Assembly (NCBI GenBank): GCA_028752905.1
Contig: JAQNBH010000022.1
Span: 744,001-808,000, forward strand
Length of the DNA: 64,000 nucleotides
Reading direction: 5' to 3'
DNA from: Cladorhizidae sp. MBARI D1340-BT2
Taxonomy: Eukaryota; Porifera; Demospongiae; Poecilosclerida; Cladorhizidae
Made by a program: the position numbers and the translations under genes. The notes below the pieces were generated by a model. The model had not been told where the DNA came from. It saw nothing but the letters and a program-made list of their open reading frames with translations, and ran no database searches. Shown here one piece after another: positions 24,576 to 37,706 of the stretch; position 1 is the first letter of the stretch; each line of letters begins with the position of its first letter.

Positions 24576-25308
24576 ATCAATAAATGTAGTGGTTTTTCAC
24601 TGGCAGGCCACCGCTTTGGCAACTGGAAAACGCCAGGAAAGATCGCAAACCTTAACACTTCAAATCACCATAACTTGCTAATACTTAGAGTACTCAAAAT
24701 TTTGGCACGTACAAAAGACAGAAATTAGAAGGGCTATCCGGTGATATAAAAATTTCTTTTTTGGGTAAAGTGTAGAAAAGTTATGAGCTTTACGGCAAAA
24801 TAACAAGATTTTGGGGGGGGAAATGAGAAACATATAGACCAAATTAGGGCAAATATCAAGATAGAGAACACATAATGAAACCTATCATTCGAATCATATC
24901 AAGTCCATTACAGTGAAGTGTGCAGAATATTATGGATGTTTGATATCAACAGAGAGCACAGGGAGAGACCTATCTTAATAGCTATATATCAAGTTTATAC
25001 AGTGAAGTGTGGAGAATCTATGAAGCTAACCTGTTTAGCATCAAGATAGAGAACACATAGAGAAACCTATCTTGTGATTCTATGTATGCAGAATATACGG
25101 ATGTTTGGTATCAAGAGAGAGAACAGAGAGAGGCCTACCTTTAGAGCTATATATCAAGTCTATTCAGTGAAGTGTGGATAATCTACGAAGCTAACATGTT
25201 TAGCATCAAGTAAGAGTACAATTCATAACTGCCCTAATTAACAAGACCAAAGTCCCAGATTTTGTCAACTGATAGAGAAGGCCCTTATCTGCAACATGTC
25301 AACAGATT
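24576..25308 (+). repeat. Unit 30, short S1 (733 bp)
   Basis: Class C, T4G8A3, ctgccc. Counterpart of unit 26. Confidence 0.9.
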
Positions 25309-26042
25309 ATCAATAAATGTAGTGGTTTTTCACTGGCAGGCCACCGCTTTGGCAACTGGAAAACGCCAGGAAAGATCGCAAACCTTAACACTTCAAATCA
25401 CCATAACTTGCTAATACTTAGAGTACTCAAAATTTTGGCACGTACAAAAGACAGATAATTAGAAGGGCTATCCGGTGATATAAAAATTTCTTTTTTGGGT
25501 AAAGTGTAGAAAAGTTATGAGCTTTACGGCAAAATAACAAGATTTTGGGGGGGAAAATGAGAAACATATAGACCAAATTAGGGCAAATATCAAGATAGAG
25601 AACACATAATGAAACCTATCATTAGAATCATATCAAGTCCATTACAGTGAAGTGTGCAGAATATTATGGATGTTTGATATCAACAGAGAGCACAGGGAGA
25701 GACCTATCTTAATAGCTATATATCAAGTTTATACAGTGAAGTGTGGAGAATCTATGAAGCTAACCTGTTTAGCATCAAGATAGAGAACACATAGAGAAAC
25801 CTATCTTGTTATTCTATGTATGCAGAATATACGGATGTTTGGTATCAAGAGAGAGCACTTAGAGAGTCCTATCTTAATAGCTATACATCAAGTCTATTCA
25901 GTGAAGTGTGGATAATCTACGAAGCTAACATGTTTAGCATCAAGTAAGAGTACAATTCATAACTGACCTAATTAACAAGACCAAAGTCCCAGATTTTGTC
26001 AACTGATAGAGAAGGCCCTTATCTGCAACATGTCAACAGATT
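25309..26042 (+). repeat. Unit 31, short S2 (734 bp)
   Basis: Class A, T4G7A4, gttattc, ctgacc. Followed directly by a second S2 unit, the only S2-S2 neighbour pair in the window. Confidence 0.9.
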
Positions 26043-26776
26043 ATCAATAAATGTAGTGGTTTTTCACTGGCAGGCCACCGCTTTGGCAACTGGAAAACGC
26101 CAGGAAAGATCGCAAACCTTAACACTTCAAATCACCATAACTTGCTAATACTTAGAGTACTCAAAATTTTGGCACGTACAAAAGACAGATAATTAGAAGG
26201 GCTATCCGGTGATATAAAAATTTCTTTTTTGGGTAAAGTGTAGAAAAGTTATGAGCTTTACGGCAAAATAACAAGATTTTTGGGGGGGAAATGAGAAACA
26301 TATAGACCAAATTAGGGCAAATATCAAGATAGAGAACACATAATGAAACCTATCATTAGAATCATATCAAGTCCATTACAGTGAAGTGTGCAGAATATTA
26401 TGGATGTTTGATATCAACAGAGAGCACAGGGAGAGACCTATCTTAATAGCTATATATCAAGTTTATACAGTGAAGTGTGGAGAATCTATGAAGCTAACCT
26501 GTTTAGCATCAAGATAGAGAACACATAGAGAAACCTATCTTGTGATTCTATGTATGCAGAATATACGGATGTTTGGTATCAAGAGAGAGCACTTAGAGAG
26601 TCCTATCTTAATAGCTATACATCAAGTCTATTCAGTGAAGTGTGGATAATCTACGAAGCTAACATGTTTAGCATCAAGTAAGAGTACAATTCATAACTGA
26701 CCTAATTAACAAGACCAAAGTCCCAGATTTTGTCAACTGATAGAGAAGGCCCTTATCTGCAACATGTCAACAGATT
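26043..26776 (+). repeat. Unit 32, short S2 (734 bp)
   Basis: Class A, T5G7A3, gtgattc, ctgacc. Same markers as unit 2. Confidence 0.9.
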
Positions 26777-27683
26777 ATCAATAAATGTAGTGGTTTTTCA
26801 CTGGCAGGCCACCGCTTTGGCAACTGGAAAACGCCAGGAAAGATCGCAAACCTTACCACTTCAAATCACCATAACTTGCTAATACTTAGAGTACTCAAAA
26901 TTTTGGCACGTACAAAAGACAGATAATTAGAAGGGCTATCCGGTGATATAAAAATTTCTTTTTTGGGTAAAGTGTAGAAAAGTTATGAGCTTTACGGCAA
27001 AATAACAAGATTTTGGGGGGGGAAATGAGAAACATATAGACCAAATTAGGGCAAATATCAAGATAGAGAACACATAATGAAACCTATCATTAGAATCATA
27101 TCAAGTCCATTACAGTGAAGTGTGCAGAATATTATGGTTGTTTGATATCAACAGAGAGCACAGGGAGAGACCTATCTTAATAGCTATATATCAAGTTTAT
27201 ACAGTGAAGTGTGGAGAATCTATGAAGCTAACCTGTTTAGCATCAAGATAGAGAACACATAGAGAAACCTATCTTGTGATTCTATGTATGCAGAATATAC
27301 GGATGTTTGGTATCAAGAGAGAGAACAGAGAGAGGCCTACCTTTAGAGCTATATATCAAGTCTATTCAGTGAAGTGTGGAGAATCTATGAAGCTAACATG
27401 TTTAGCTCAAGATAGAGAACACTGAGAGATACCTATCTTGCAAGTCCATTACAGTGAAGTGTGCAGAATATATGGATGTTTGGTATCAAGAGAGAGCACT
27501 TAGAGAGTCCTATCTTAATAGCTATACATCAAGTCTATTCAGTGAAGTGTGGATAATCTACGAAGCTAACATGTTTAGCATCAAGTAAGAGTACAATTCA
27601 TAACTGCCCTAATTAACAAGACCAAAGTCCCAGATTTTGTCAACTGATAGAGAAGGCCCTTATCTGCAACATGTCAACAGATT
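26777..27683 (+). repeat. Unit 33, long (907 bp)
   Basis: Class A, ttacc, T4G8A3, ggttg, ctgccc. Same markers as unit 3. Confidence 0.9.
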
Positions 27684-28417
27684 ATCAATAAATGTAGTGG
27701 TTTTTCACTGGCAGGCCACCGCTTTGGCAACTGGAAAACGCCAGGAAAGATCGCAAACCTTAACACTTCAAATCACCATAACTTGCTAATACTTAGAGTA
27801 CTCAAAATTTTGGCACGTACAAAAGACAGATAATTAGAAGGGCTATCCGGTGATATAAAAATTTCTTTTTTGGGTAAAGTGTAGAAAAGTTATGAGCTTT
27901 ACGGCAAAATAACAAGATTTTGGGGGGGGAAATGAGAAACATATAGACCAAATTAGGGCAAATATCAAGATAGAGAACACATAATGAAACCTATCATTAG
28001 AATCATATCAAGTCCATTACAGTGAAGTGTGCAGAATATTATGGATGTTTGATATCAACAGAGAGCACAGGGAGAGACCTATCTTAATAGCTATATATCA
28101 AGTTTATACAGTGAAGTGTGGAGAATCTATGAAGCTAACCTGTTTAGCATCAAGATAGAGAACACATAGAGAAACCTATCTTGTGATTCTATGTATGCAG
28201 AATATACGGATGTTTGGTATCAAGAGAGAGCACTTAGAGAGTCCTATCTTAATAGCTATACATCAAGTCTATTCAGTGAAGTGTGGATAATCTACGAAGC
28301 TAACATGTTTAGCATCAAGTAAGAGTACAATTCATAACTGACCTAATTAACAAGACCAAAGTCCCAGATTTTGTCAACTGATAGAGAAGGCCCTTATCTG
28401 CAACATGTCAACAGATT
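27684..28417 (+). repeat. Unit 34, short S2 (734 bp)
   Basis: Class A, T4G8A3, gtgattc, ctgacc. Confidence 0.9.
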
Positions 28418-29324
28418 ATCAATAAATGTAGTGGTTTTTCACTGGCAGGCCACCGCTTTGGCAACTGGAAAACGCCAGGAAAGATCGCAAACCTTACCAT
28501 TTCAAATCACCATAACTTGCTAATACTTAGAGTACTCAAAATTTTGGCACGTACAAAAGACAGATAATTAGAAGGGCTATCCGGTGATATAAAAATTTCT
28601 TTTTTGGGTAAAGTGTAGAAAAGTTATGAGCTTTACGGCAAAATAACAAGATTTTGGGGGGGGAAATGAGAAACATATAGACCAAATTAGGGCAAATATC
28701 AAGATAGAGAACACATAATGAAACCTATCATTAGAATCATATCAAGTCCATTACAGTGAAGTGTGCAGAATATTATGGTTGTTTGATATCAACAGAGAGC
28801 ACAGGGAGAGACCTATCTTAATAGCTATATATCAAGTTTATACAGTGAAGTGTGGAGAATCTATGAAGCTAACCTGTTTAGCATCAAGATAGAGAACACA
28901 TAGAGAAACCTATCTTGTGATTCTATGTATGCAGAATATACGGATGTTTGGTATCAAGAGAGAGAACAGAGAGAGGCCTACCTTTAGAGCTATATATCAA
29001 GTCTATTCAGTGAAGTGTGGAGAATCTATGAAGCTAACATGTTTAGCTCAAGATAGAGAACACTGAGAGATACCTATCTTGCAAGTCCATTACAGTGAAG
29101 TGTGCAGAATATATGGATGTTTGGTATCAAGAGAGAGCACTTAGAGAGTCCTATCTTAATAGCTATACATCAAGTCTATTCAGTGAAGTGTGGATAATCT
29201 ACGAAGCTAACATGTTTAGCATCAAGTAAGAGTACAATTCATAACTGCCCTAATTAACAAGACCAAAGTCCCAGATTTTGTCAACTGATAGAGAAGGCCC
29301 TTATCTGCAACATGTCAACAGATT
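28418..29324 (+). repeat. Unit 35, long (907 bp)
   Basis: Class A, ttacc with private ccatttc for ccacttc, T4G8A3, ggttg. Confidence 0.9.
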
Positions 29325-30232
29325 ATCAATAAATGTAGTGGTTTTTCACTGGCAGGCCACCGCTTTGGCAACTGGAAAACGCCAGGAAAGATCGCAAACC
29401 TTAACACTTCAAATCACCATAACTTGCTAATACTTAGAGTACTCAAAATTTTGGCACGTACAAAAGACAGATAATCAGAAGGGCTATCCATTGATATAAA
29501 ATTTATCTTTTTTGAGTAAAGTGTAGAAAAGTTATGAGCTTTACGGCAAAATAACAAGATTTTTGGGGGGAAAATGAGAAACATATAGACCAAATTAGGG
29601 CAAATATCAATATAGAGAACACATAATGAAACCTATCATTCGAATCATATCAAGTCCATTACAGTGAAGTGTGCAGAATATTATGGATGTTTGATATCAA
29701 CAGAGAGCACAGGGAGAGACCTATCTTAATAGCTATATATCAAGTTTATACAGTGAAGTGTGGAGAATCTATGAAGCTAACCTGTTTAGCATCAAGATAG
29801 AGAACACATAGAGAAACCTATCTTGTGATTCTATGTATGCAGAATATACGGATGTTTGGTATCAAGAGAGAGAACAGAGAGAGGCCTACCTTTAGAGCTA
29901 TATATCAAGTCTATTCAGTGAAGTGTGGAGAATCTATGAAGCTAACATGTTTAGCTCAAGATAGAGAACACTGAGAGATACCTATCTTGCAAGTCCATTA
30001 CAGTGAAGTGTGCAGAATATATGGATGTTTGGTATCAAGAGAGAGCACTTAGAGAGTCCTATCTTAATAGCTATACATCAAGTCTATTCAGTGAAGTGTG
30101 GATAATCTACGAAGCTAACATGTTTAGCATCAAGTAAGAGTACAATTCATAACTGCCCTAATTAACAAGACCAAAGTCCCAGATTTTGTCAACTGATAGA
30201 GAAGGCCCTTATCTGCAACATGTCAACAGATT
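29325..30232 (+). repeat. Unit 36, long (908 bp)
   Basis: Class B with cattgat, T5G6A4, gaagtg in B2. First cattgat unit of the window. Confidence 0.9.
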
Positions 30233-31140
30233 ATCAATAAATGTAGTGGTTTTTCACTGGCAGGCCACCGCTTTGGCAACTGGAAAACGCCAGGAAAGAT
30301 CGCAAACCTTAACACTTCAAATCACCATAACTTACTAATACTTAGAGTACTCAAAATTTTGGCACGTACAAAAGACAGATAATCAGAAGGGCTATCCATT
30401 GATATAAAATTTATCTTTTTTGAGTAAAGTGTAGAAAAGTTATGAGCTTTACGGCAAAATAACAAGATTTTTGGGGGGGAAATGAGAAACATATAGACCA
30501 AATTAGGGCAAATATCAATATAGAGAACACATAATGAAACCTATCATTCGAATCATATCAAGTCCATTACAGTGAAGTGTGCAGAATATTATGGATGTTT
30601 GATATCAACAGAGAGCACAGGGAGAGACCTATCTTAATAGCTATATATCAAGTTTATACAGTGAAGTGTGGAGAATCTATGAAGCTAACCTGTTTAGCAT
30701 CAAGATAGAGAACACATAGAGAAACCTATCTTGTGATTCTATGTATGCAGAATATACGGATGTTTGGTATCAAGAGAGAGAACAGAGAGAGGCCTATCTT
30801 AATAGCTATACATCAAGTCTATTCAGTGACGTGTGGAGAATCTATGAAGCTAACATGTTTAGCTCAAGATAGAGAACACTGAGAGATACCTATCTTGCAA
30901 GTCCATTACAGTGAAGTGTGCAGAATATATGGATGTTTGGTATCAAGAGAGAGCACTTAGAGAGTCCTATCTTAATAGCTATACATCAAGTCTATTCAGT
31001 GAAGTGTGGATAATCTACGAAGCTAACATGTTTAGCATCAAGTAAGAGTACAATTCATAACTGCCCTAATTAACAAGACCAAAGTCCCAGATTTTGTCAA
31101 CTGATAGAGAAGGCCCTTATCTGCAACATGTCAACAGATT
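30233..31140 (+). repeat. Unit 37, long (908 bp)
   Basis: Class B with cttactaat and cattgat, T5G7A3. A2 carries the A3-type end (ggcctatctt), then gacgtg. Counterparts are units 45 (back) and 58. Confidence 0.9.
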
Positions 31141-32047
31141 ATCAATAAATGTAGTGGTTTTTCACTGGCAGGCCACCGCTTTGGCAACTGGAAAACGCCA
31201 GGAAAGATCGCAAACCTTAACACTTCAAATCACCATAACTTGCTAATACTTAGAGTACTCAAAATTTTGGCACGTACAAAAGACAGATAATTAGAAGGGC
31301 TATCCGGTGATATAAAAATTTCTTTTTTGGGTAAAGTGTAGAAAAGTTATGAGCTTTACGGCAAAATAACAAGATTTTGGGGGGGAAAATGAGAAACATA
31401 TAGACCAAATTAGGGCAAATATCAAGATGGAGAACACATAATGAAACCTATCATTAGAATCATATCAAGTCCATTACAGTGAAGTGTGCAGAATATTATG
31501 GATGTTTGATATCAACAGAGAGCACAGGGAGAGACCTATCTTAATAGCTATATATCAAGTTTATACAGTGAAGTGTGGAGAATCTATGAAGCTAACCTGT
31601 TTAGCATCAAGATAGAGAACACATAGAGAAACCTATCTTGTGATTCTATGTATGCAGAATATACGGATGTTTGGTATCAAGAGAGAGAACAGAGAGAGGC
31701 CTACCTTTAGAGCTATATATCAAGTCTATTCAGTGAAGTGTGGAGAATCTATGAAGCTAACATGTTTAGCTCAAGATAGAGAACACTGAGAGATACCTAT
31801 CTTGCAAGTCCATTACAGTGAAGTGTGCAGAATATATGGATGTTTGGTATCAAGAGAGAACACTTAGAGAGTCCTATCTTAATAGCTATACATCAAGTCT
31901 ATTCAGTGAAGTGTGGATAATCTACGAAACTAACATGTTTAGCATCAAGTAAGAGTACAATTCATAACTGCCCTAATTAACAAGACCAAAGTCCCAGATT
32001 TTGTCAACTGATAGAGAAGGCCCTTATCTGCAACATGTCAACAGATT
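31141..32047 (+). repeat. Unit 38, long (907 bp)
   Basis: Class A, T4G7A4, caagatgg, agagaacac in A3, cgaaactaac in B3. Counterparts are units 46 and 59. Confidence 0.9.
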
Positions 32048-32954
32048 ATCAATAAATGTAGTGGTTTTTCACTGGCAGGCCACCGCTTTGGCAACTGGAA
32101 AACGCCAGGAAAGATCGCAAACCTTAACACTTCAAATCACCATAACTTGCTAATACTTAGAGTACTCAAAATTTTGGCACTTACAAAAGACAGATAATTA
32201 GAAGGGCTATCCGGTGATATAAAAATTTCTTTTTTGGGTAAAGTGTAGAAAAGTTATGAGCTTTACGGCAAAATAACAAGATTTTTGGGGGGGAAATGAG
32301 AAACATATAGACCAAATTAGGGCAAATATCAAGATAGAGAACACATAATGAAACCTATCATTAGAATCATATCAAGTACATTACAGTGAAGTGTGCAGAA
32401 TATTATGGATGTTTGATATCAACAGAGAGCACAGGGAGAGACCTATCTTAATAGCTATATATCAAGTTTATACAGTGAAGTGTGGAGAATCTATGAAGCT
32501 AACCTGTTTAGCATCAAGATAGAGAACACATAGAGAAACCTATCTTGTGATTCTATGTATGCAGAATATACGGATGTTTGGTATCAAGAGAGAGAACAGA
32601 GAGAGGCCTACCTTTAGAGCTATATATCAAGTCTATTCAGTGAAGTGTGGAGAATCTATGAAGCTAACATGTTTAGCTCAAGATAGAGAACACTGAGAGA
32701 TACCTATCTTGCAAGTCCATTACAGTGAAGTGTGCAGAATATATGGATGTTTGGTATCAAGAGAGAGCACTTAGAGAGTCCTATCTTAATAGCTATACAT
32801 CAAGTCTATTCAGTGAAGTGTGGATAATCTACGAAGCTAACATGTTTAGCATCAAGTAAGAGTACAATTCATAACTGCCCTAATTAACAAGACCAAAGTC
32901 CCAGATTTTGTCAACTGATAGAGAAGGCCCTTATCTGCAACATGTCAACAGATT
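32048..32954 (+). repeat. Unit 39, long (907 bp)
   Basis: Class A front with cacttac, T5G7A3, class A middle with gtacat. Front matches units 47 and 60, middle matches class D, so it looks recombinant. Confidence 0.9.
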
Positions 32955-33689
32955 ATCAATAAATGTAGTGGTTTTTCACTGGCAGGCCACCGCTTTGGCA
33001 ACTGGAAAATGCCAGGAAAGATCGCAAACCTTAACACTTCAAATCACCATAACTTGCTAATACTTAGAGTACTCAAAATTTTGGCACGTACAAAAGACAG
33101 ATAATCAGAAGGGCTATCCGTTGATATAAAATTTATCTTTTTTGAGTAAAGTGTAGAAAAGTTATGAGCTTTACGGCAAAATAACAAGATTTTGGGGGGG
33201 AAAATGAGAAACATATAGACCAAATTAGGGCAAATATCAAGATAGAGAACACATAATGAAACCTATCATTAGAATCATATCAAGTCCATTACAGTGAAGT
33301 GTGCAGAATATTATGGATGTTTGATATCAACAGAGAGCACAGGGAGAGACCTATCTTAATAGCTATATATCAAGTTTATACAGTGAAGTGTGGAGAATCT
33401 ATGAAGCTAACCTGTTTAGCATCAAGATAGAGAACACATAGAGAAACCTATCTTGTTATTCTATGTATGCAGAATATACGGATGTTTGGTATCAAGAGAG
33501 AGCACTTAGAGAGTCCTATCTTAATAGCTATACATCAAGTCTATTCAGTGAAGTGTGGATAATCTACGAAGCTAACATGTTTAGCATCAAGTAAGAGTAC
33601 AATTCATAACTGACCTAATTAACAAGACCAAAGTCCCAGATTTTGTCAACTGATAGAGAAGGCCCTTATCTGCAACATGTCAACAGATT
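32955..33689 (+). repeat. Unit 40, short S2 (735 bp)
   Basis: Class B front with atgcc, T4G7A4, then class A middle with gtccat, gttattc and ctgacc. Front matches units 48 and 61, tail matches S2 units 11, 18, 27, 31: a recombinant. Confidence 0.9.
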
Positions 33690-34423
33690 ATCAATAAATG
33701 TAGTGGTTTTTCACTGGCAGGCCACCGCTTTGGCAACTGGAAAACGCCAGGAAAGATCGCAAACCTTAACACTTCAAATCACCATAACTTGCTAATACTT
33801 AGAGTACTCAAAATTTTGGCACGTACAAAAGACAGATAATTAGAAGGGCTATCCGGTGATATAAAAATTTCTTTTTTGGGTAAAGTGTAGAAAAGTTATG
33901 AGCTTTACGGCAAAATAACAAGATTTTGGGGGGGGAAATGAGAAACATATAGACCAAATTAGGGCAAATATCAAGATAGAGAACACATAATGAAACCTAT
34001 CATTAGAATCATATCAAGTCCATTACAGTGAAGTGTGCAGAATATTATGGATGTTTGATATCAACAGAGAGCACAGGGAGAGACCTATCTTAATAGCTAT
34101 ATATCAAGTTTATACAGTGAAGTGTGGAGAATCTATGAAGCTAACCTGTTTAGCATCAAGATAGAGAACACATAGAGAAACCTATCTTGTGATTCTATGT
34201 ATGCAGAATATACGGATGTTTGGTATCAAGAGAGAGAACAGAGAGAGGCCTACCTTTAGAGCTATATATCAAGTCTATTCAGTGAAGTGTGGATAATCTA
34301 CGAAGCTAACATGTTTAGCATCAAGTAAGAGTACAATTCATAACTGCCCTAATTAACAAGACCAAAGTCCCAGATTTTGTCAACTGATAGAGAAGGCCCT
34401 TATCTGCAACATGTCAACAGATT
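33690..34423 (+). repeat. Unit 41, short S1 (734 bp)
   Basis: Class A, T4G8A3, ctgccc. Counterpart is unit 49. Confidence 0.9.
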
Positions 34424-35157
34424 ATCAATAAATGTAGTGGTTTTTCACTGGCAGGCCACCGCTTTGGCAACTGGAAAACGCCAGGAAAGATCGCAAACCT
34501 TAACACTTCAAATCACCATAACTTGCTAATACTTAGAGTACTCAAAATTTTGGCACGTACAAAAGACAGATAATTAGAAGGGCTATCCGGTGATATAAAA
34601 ATTTCTTTTTTGGGTAAAGTGTAGAAAAGTTATGAGCTTTACGGCAAAATAACAAGATTTTTGGGGGGAAAATGAGAAACATATAGACCAAATTAGGGCA
34701 AATATCAAGATAGAGAACACATAATGAAACCTATCATTAGAATCATATCAAGTCCATTACAGTGAAGTGTGCAGAATATTATGGATGTTTGATATCAACA
34801 GAGAGCACAGGGAGAGACCTATCTTAATAGCTATATATCAAGTTTATACAGTGAAGTGTGGAGAATCTATGAAGCTAACCTGTTTAGCATCAAGATAGAG
34901 AACACATAGAGAAACCTATCTTGTGATTCTATGTATGCAGAATATACGGATGTTTGGTATCAAGAGAGAGCACTTAGAGAGTCCTATCTTAATAGCTATA
35001 CATCAAGTCTATTCAGTGAAGTGTGGATAATCTACGAAGCTAACATGTTTAGCATCAAGTAAGAGTACAATTCATAACTGACCTAATTAACAAGACCAAA
35101 GTCCCAGATTTTGTCAACTGATAGAGAAGGCCCTTATCTGCAACATGTCAACAGATT
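34424..35157 (+). repeat. Unit 42, short S2 (734 bp)
   Basis: Class A, T5G6A4, gtgattc, ctgacc. Counterpart is unit 50. Confidence 0.9.
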
Positions 35158-36064
35158 ATCAATAAATGTAGTGGTTTTTCACTGGCAGGCCACCGCTTTG
35201 GCAACTGGAAAACGCCAGGAAAGATCGCAAACCTTACCACTTCAAATCACCATAACTTGCTAATACTTAGAGTACTCAAAATTTTGGCACGTACAAAAGA
35301 CAGATAATTAGAAGGGCTATCCGGTGATATAAAAATTTCTTTTTTGGGTAAAGTGTAGAAAAGTTATGAGCTTTACGGCAAAATAACAAGATTTTGGGGG
35401 GGGAAATGAGAAACATATAGACCAAATTAGGGCAAATATCAAGATAGAGAACACATAATGAAACCTATCATTAGAATCATATCAAGTCCATTACAGTGAA
35501 GTGTGCAGAATATTATGGTTGTTTGATATCAACAGAGAGCACAGGGAGAGACCTATCTTAATAGCTATATATCAAGTTTATACAGTGAAGTGTGGAGAAT
35601 CTATGAAGCTAACCTGTTTAGCATCAAGATAGAGAACACATAGAGAAACCTATCTTGTGATTCTATGTATGCAGAATATACGGATGTTTGGTATCAAGAG
35701 AGAGAACAGAGAGAGGCCTACCTTTAGAGCTATATATCAAGTCTATTCAGTGAAGTGTGGAGAATCTATGAAGCTAACATGTTTAGCTCAAGATAGAGAA
35801 CACTGAGAGATACCTATCTTGCAAGTCCATTACAGTGAAGTGTGCAGAATATATGGATGTTTGGTATCAAGAGAGAGCACTTAGAGAGTCCTATCTTAAT
35901 AGCTATACATCAAGTCTATTCAGTGAAGTGTGGATAATCTACGAAGCTAACATGTTTAGCATCAAGTAAGAGTACAATTCATAACTGCCCTAATTAACAA
36001 GACCAAAGTCCCAGATTTTGTCAACTGATAGAGAAGGCCCTTATCTGCAACATGTCAACAGATT
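35158..36064 (+). repeat. Unit 43, long (907 bp)
   Basis: Class A, ttacc, T4G8A3, ggttg. Counterpart is unit 51. Confidence 0.9.
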
Positions 36065-36798
36065 ATCAATAAATGTAGTGGTTTTTCACTGGCAGGCCAC
36101 CGCTTTGGCAACTGGAAAACGCCAGGAAAGATCGCAAACCTTAACACTTCAAATCACCATAACTTGCTAATACTTAGAGTACTCAAAATTTTGGCACGTA
36201 CAAAAGACAGATAATTAGAAGGGCTATCCGGTGATATAAAAATTTCTTTTTTGGGTAAAGTGTAGAAAAGTTATGAGCTTTACGGCAAAATAACAAGATT
36301 TTGGGGGGGGAAATGAGAAACATATAGACCAAATTAGGGCAAATATCAAGATAGAGAACACATAATGAAACCTATCATTAGAATCATATCAAGTCCATTA
36401 CAGTGAAGTGTGCAGAATATTATGGATGTTTGATATCAACAGAGAGCACAGGGAGAGACCTATCTTAATAGCTATATATCAAGTTTATACAGTGAAGTGT
36501 GGAGAATCTATGAAGCTAACCTGTTTAGCATCAAGATAGAGAACACATAGAGAAACCTATCTTGTGATTCTATGTATGCAGAATATACGGATGTTTGGTA
36601 TCAAGAGAGAGCACTTAGAGAGTCCTATCTTAATAGCTATACATCAAGTCTATTCAGTGAAGTGTGGATAATCTACGAAGCTAACATGTTTAGCATCAAG
36701 TAAGAGTACAATTCATAACTGACCTAATTAACAAGACCAAAGTCCCAGATTTTGTCAACTGATAGAGAAGGCCCTTATCTGCAACATGTCAACAGATT
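36065..36798 (+). repeat. Unit 44, short S2 (734 bp)
   Basis: Class A, T4G8A3, gtgattc, ctgacc. Counterpart is unit 52. Confidence 0.9.
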
Positions 36799-37706
36799 AT
36801 CAATAAATGTAGTGGTTTTTCACTGGCAGGCCACCGCTTTGGCAACTGGAAAACGCCAGGAAAGATCGCAAACCTTACCACTTCAAATCACCATAACTTG
36901 CTAATACTTAGAGTACTCAAAATTTTGGCACGTACAAAAGACAGATAATCAGAAGGGCTATCCATTGATATAAAATTTATCTTTTTTGAGTAAAGTGTAG
37001 AAAAGTTATGAGCTTTACGGCAAAATAACAAGATTTTTGGAAGGAAAATGAGAAACATATAGACCAAATTAGGGCAAATATCAATATAGAGAACACATAA
37101 TGAAACCTATCATTCGAATCATATCAAGTCCATTACAGTGAAGTGTGCAGAATATTATGGATGTTTGATATCAACAGAGAGCACAGGGAGAGACCTATCT
37201 TAATAGCTATATATCAAGTTTATACAGTGAAGTGTGGAGAATCTATGAAGCTAACCTGTTTAGCATCAAGATAGAGAACACATAGAGAAACCTATCTTGT
37301 GATTCTATGTATGCAGAATATACGGATGTTTGGTATCAAGAGAGAGAACAGAGAGAGGCCTATCTTAATAGCTATACATCAAGTCTATTCAGTGACGTGT
37401 GGAGAATCTATGAAGCTAACATGTTTAGCTCAAGATAGAGAACACTGAGAGATACCTATCTTGCAAGTCCATTACAGTGAAGTGTGCAGAATATATGGAT
37501 GTTTGGTATCAAGAGAGAGCACTTAGAGAGTCCTATCTTAATAGCTATACATCAAGTCTATTCAGTGAAGTGTGGATAATCTACGAAGCTAACATGTTTA
37601 GCATCAAGTAAGAGTACAATTCATAAATGCCCTAATTAACAAGACCAAAGTCCCAGATTTTGTCAACTGATAGAGAAGGCCCTTATCTGCAACATGTCAA
37701 CAGATT
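36799..37706 (+). repeat. Unit 45, long (908 bp)
   Basis: Mosaic: ttacc typical of a unit after S2, then class B with cattgat and the T5G2A2G2A4 run of units 55 and 57, then ggcctatctt and gacgtg of units 37 and 58. Private cataaatgccc. Confidence 0.9.

Larger units (their letters stand above)
20559..26042 (+). repeat. Tandem block H3 (units 25-27 and 29-31, period 3109)
   Basis: The order long class B (908), S1 class C (733), S2 with gttattc (734) occurs at 20559-22933 and again at 23668-26042. The offset is 3109 bp, with one S1 class A unit (28) between. The S2 units differ in the T/G/A run (T4G8A3 against T4G7A4). Confidence 0.85.
26043..29324 (+). repeat. S2+long dimer duplicated, period 1641 (units 32-35)
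   Basis: Units 32-33 and 34-35 each form a dimer of an S2 unit (734 bp, ctgacc) followed by a long unit (907 bp) with ttacc and ggttg. The same dimer occurs at 735-2375, 34424-36064, 41163-42803, 42804-44444, 58061-59701 and 62253-63893, making it the most frequent two-unit block of the window. Confidence 0.9.
30233..36798 (+). repeat. Higher-order block H5 copy a (units 37-44)
   Basis: Eight-unit block that recurs at 36799-43537. Shared rare variants are aggcctatctt with gacgtg (units 37, 45), caagatgg, agagaacac and cgaaactaac (38, 46), cacttac (39, 47), and atgcc in the GC block (40, 48), followed by S1, S2, long with ggttg, S2. Unit 40 is short where unit 48 is long, so the period is 6566 bp before and 6739 bp after that point. 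Confidence 0.88.
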
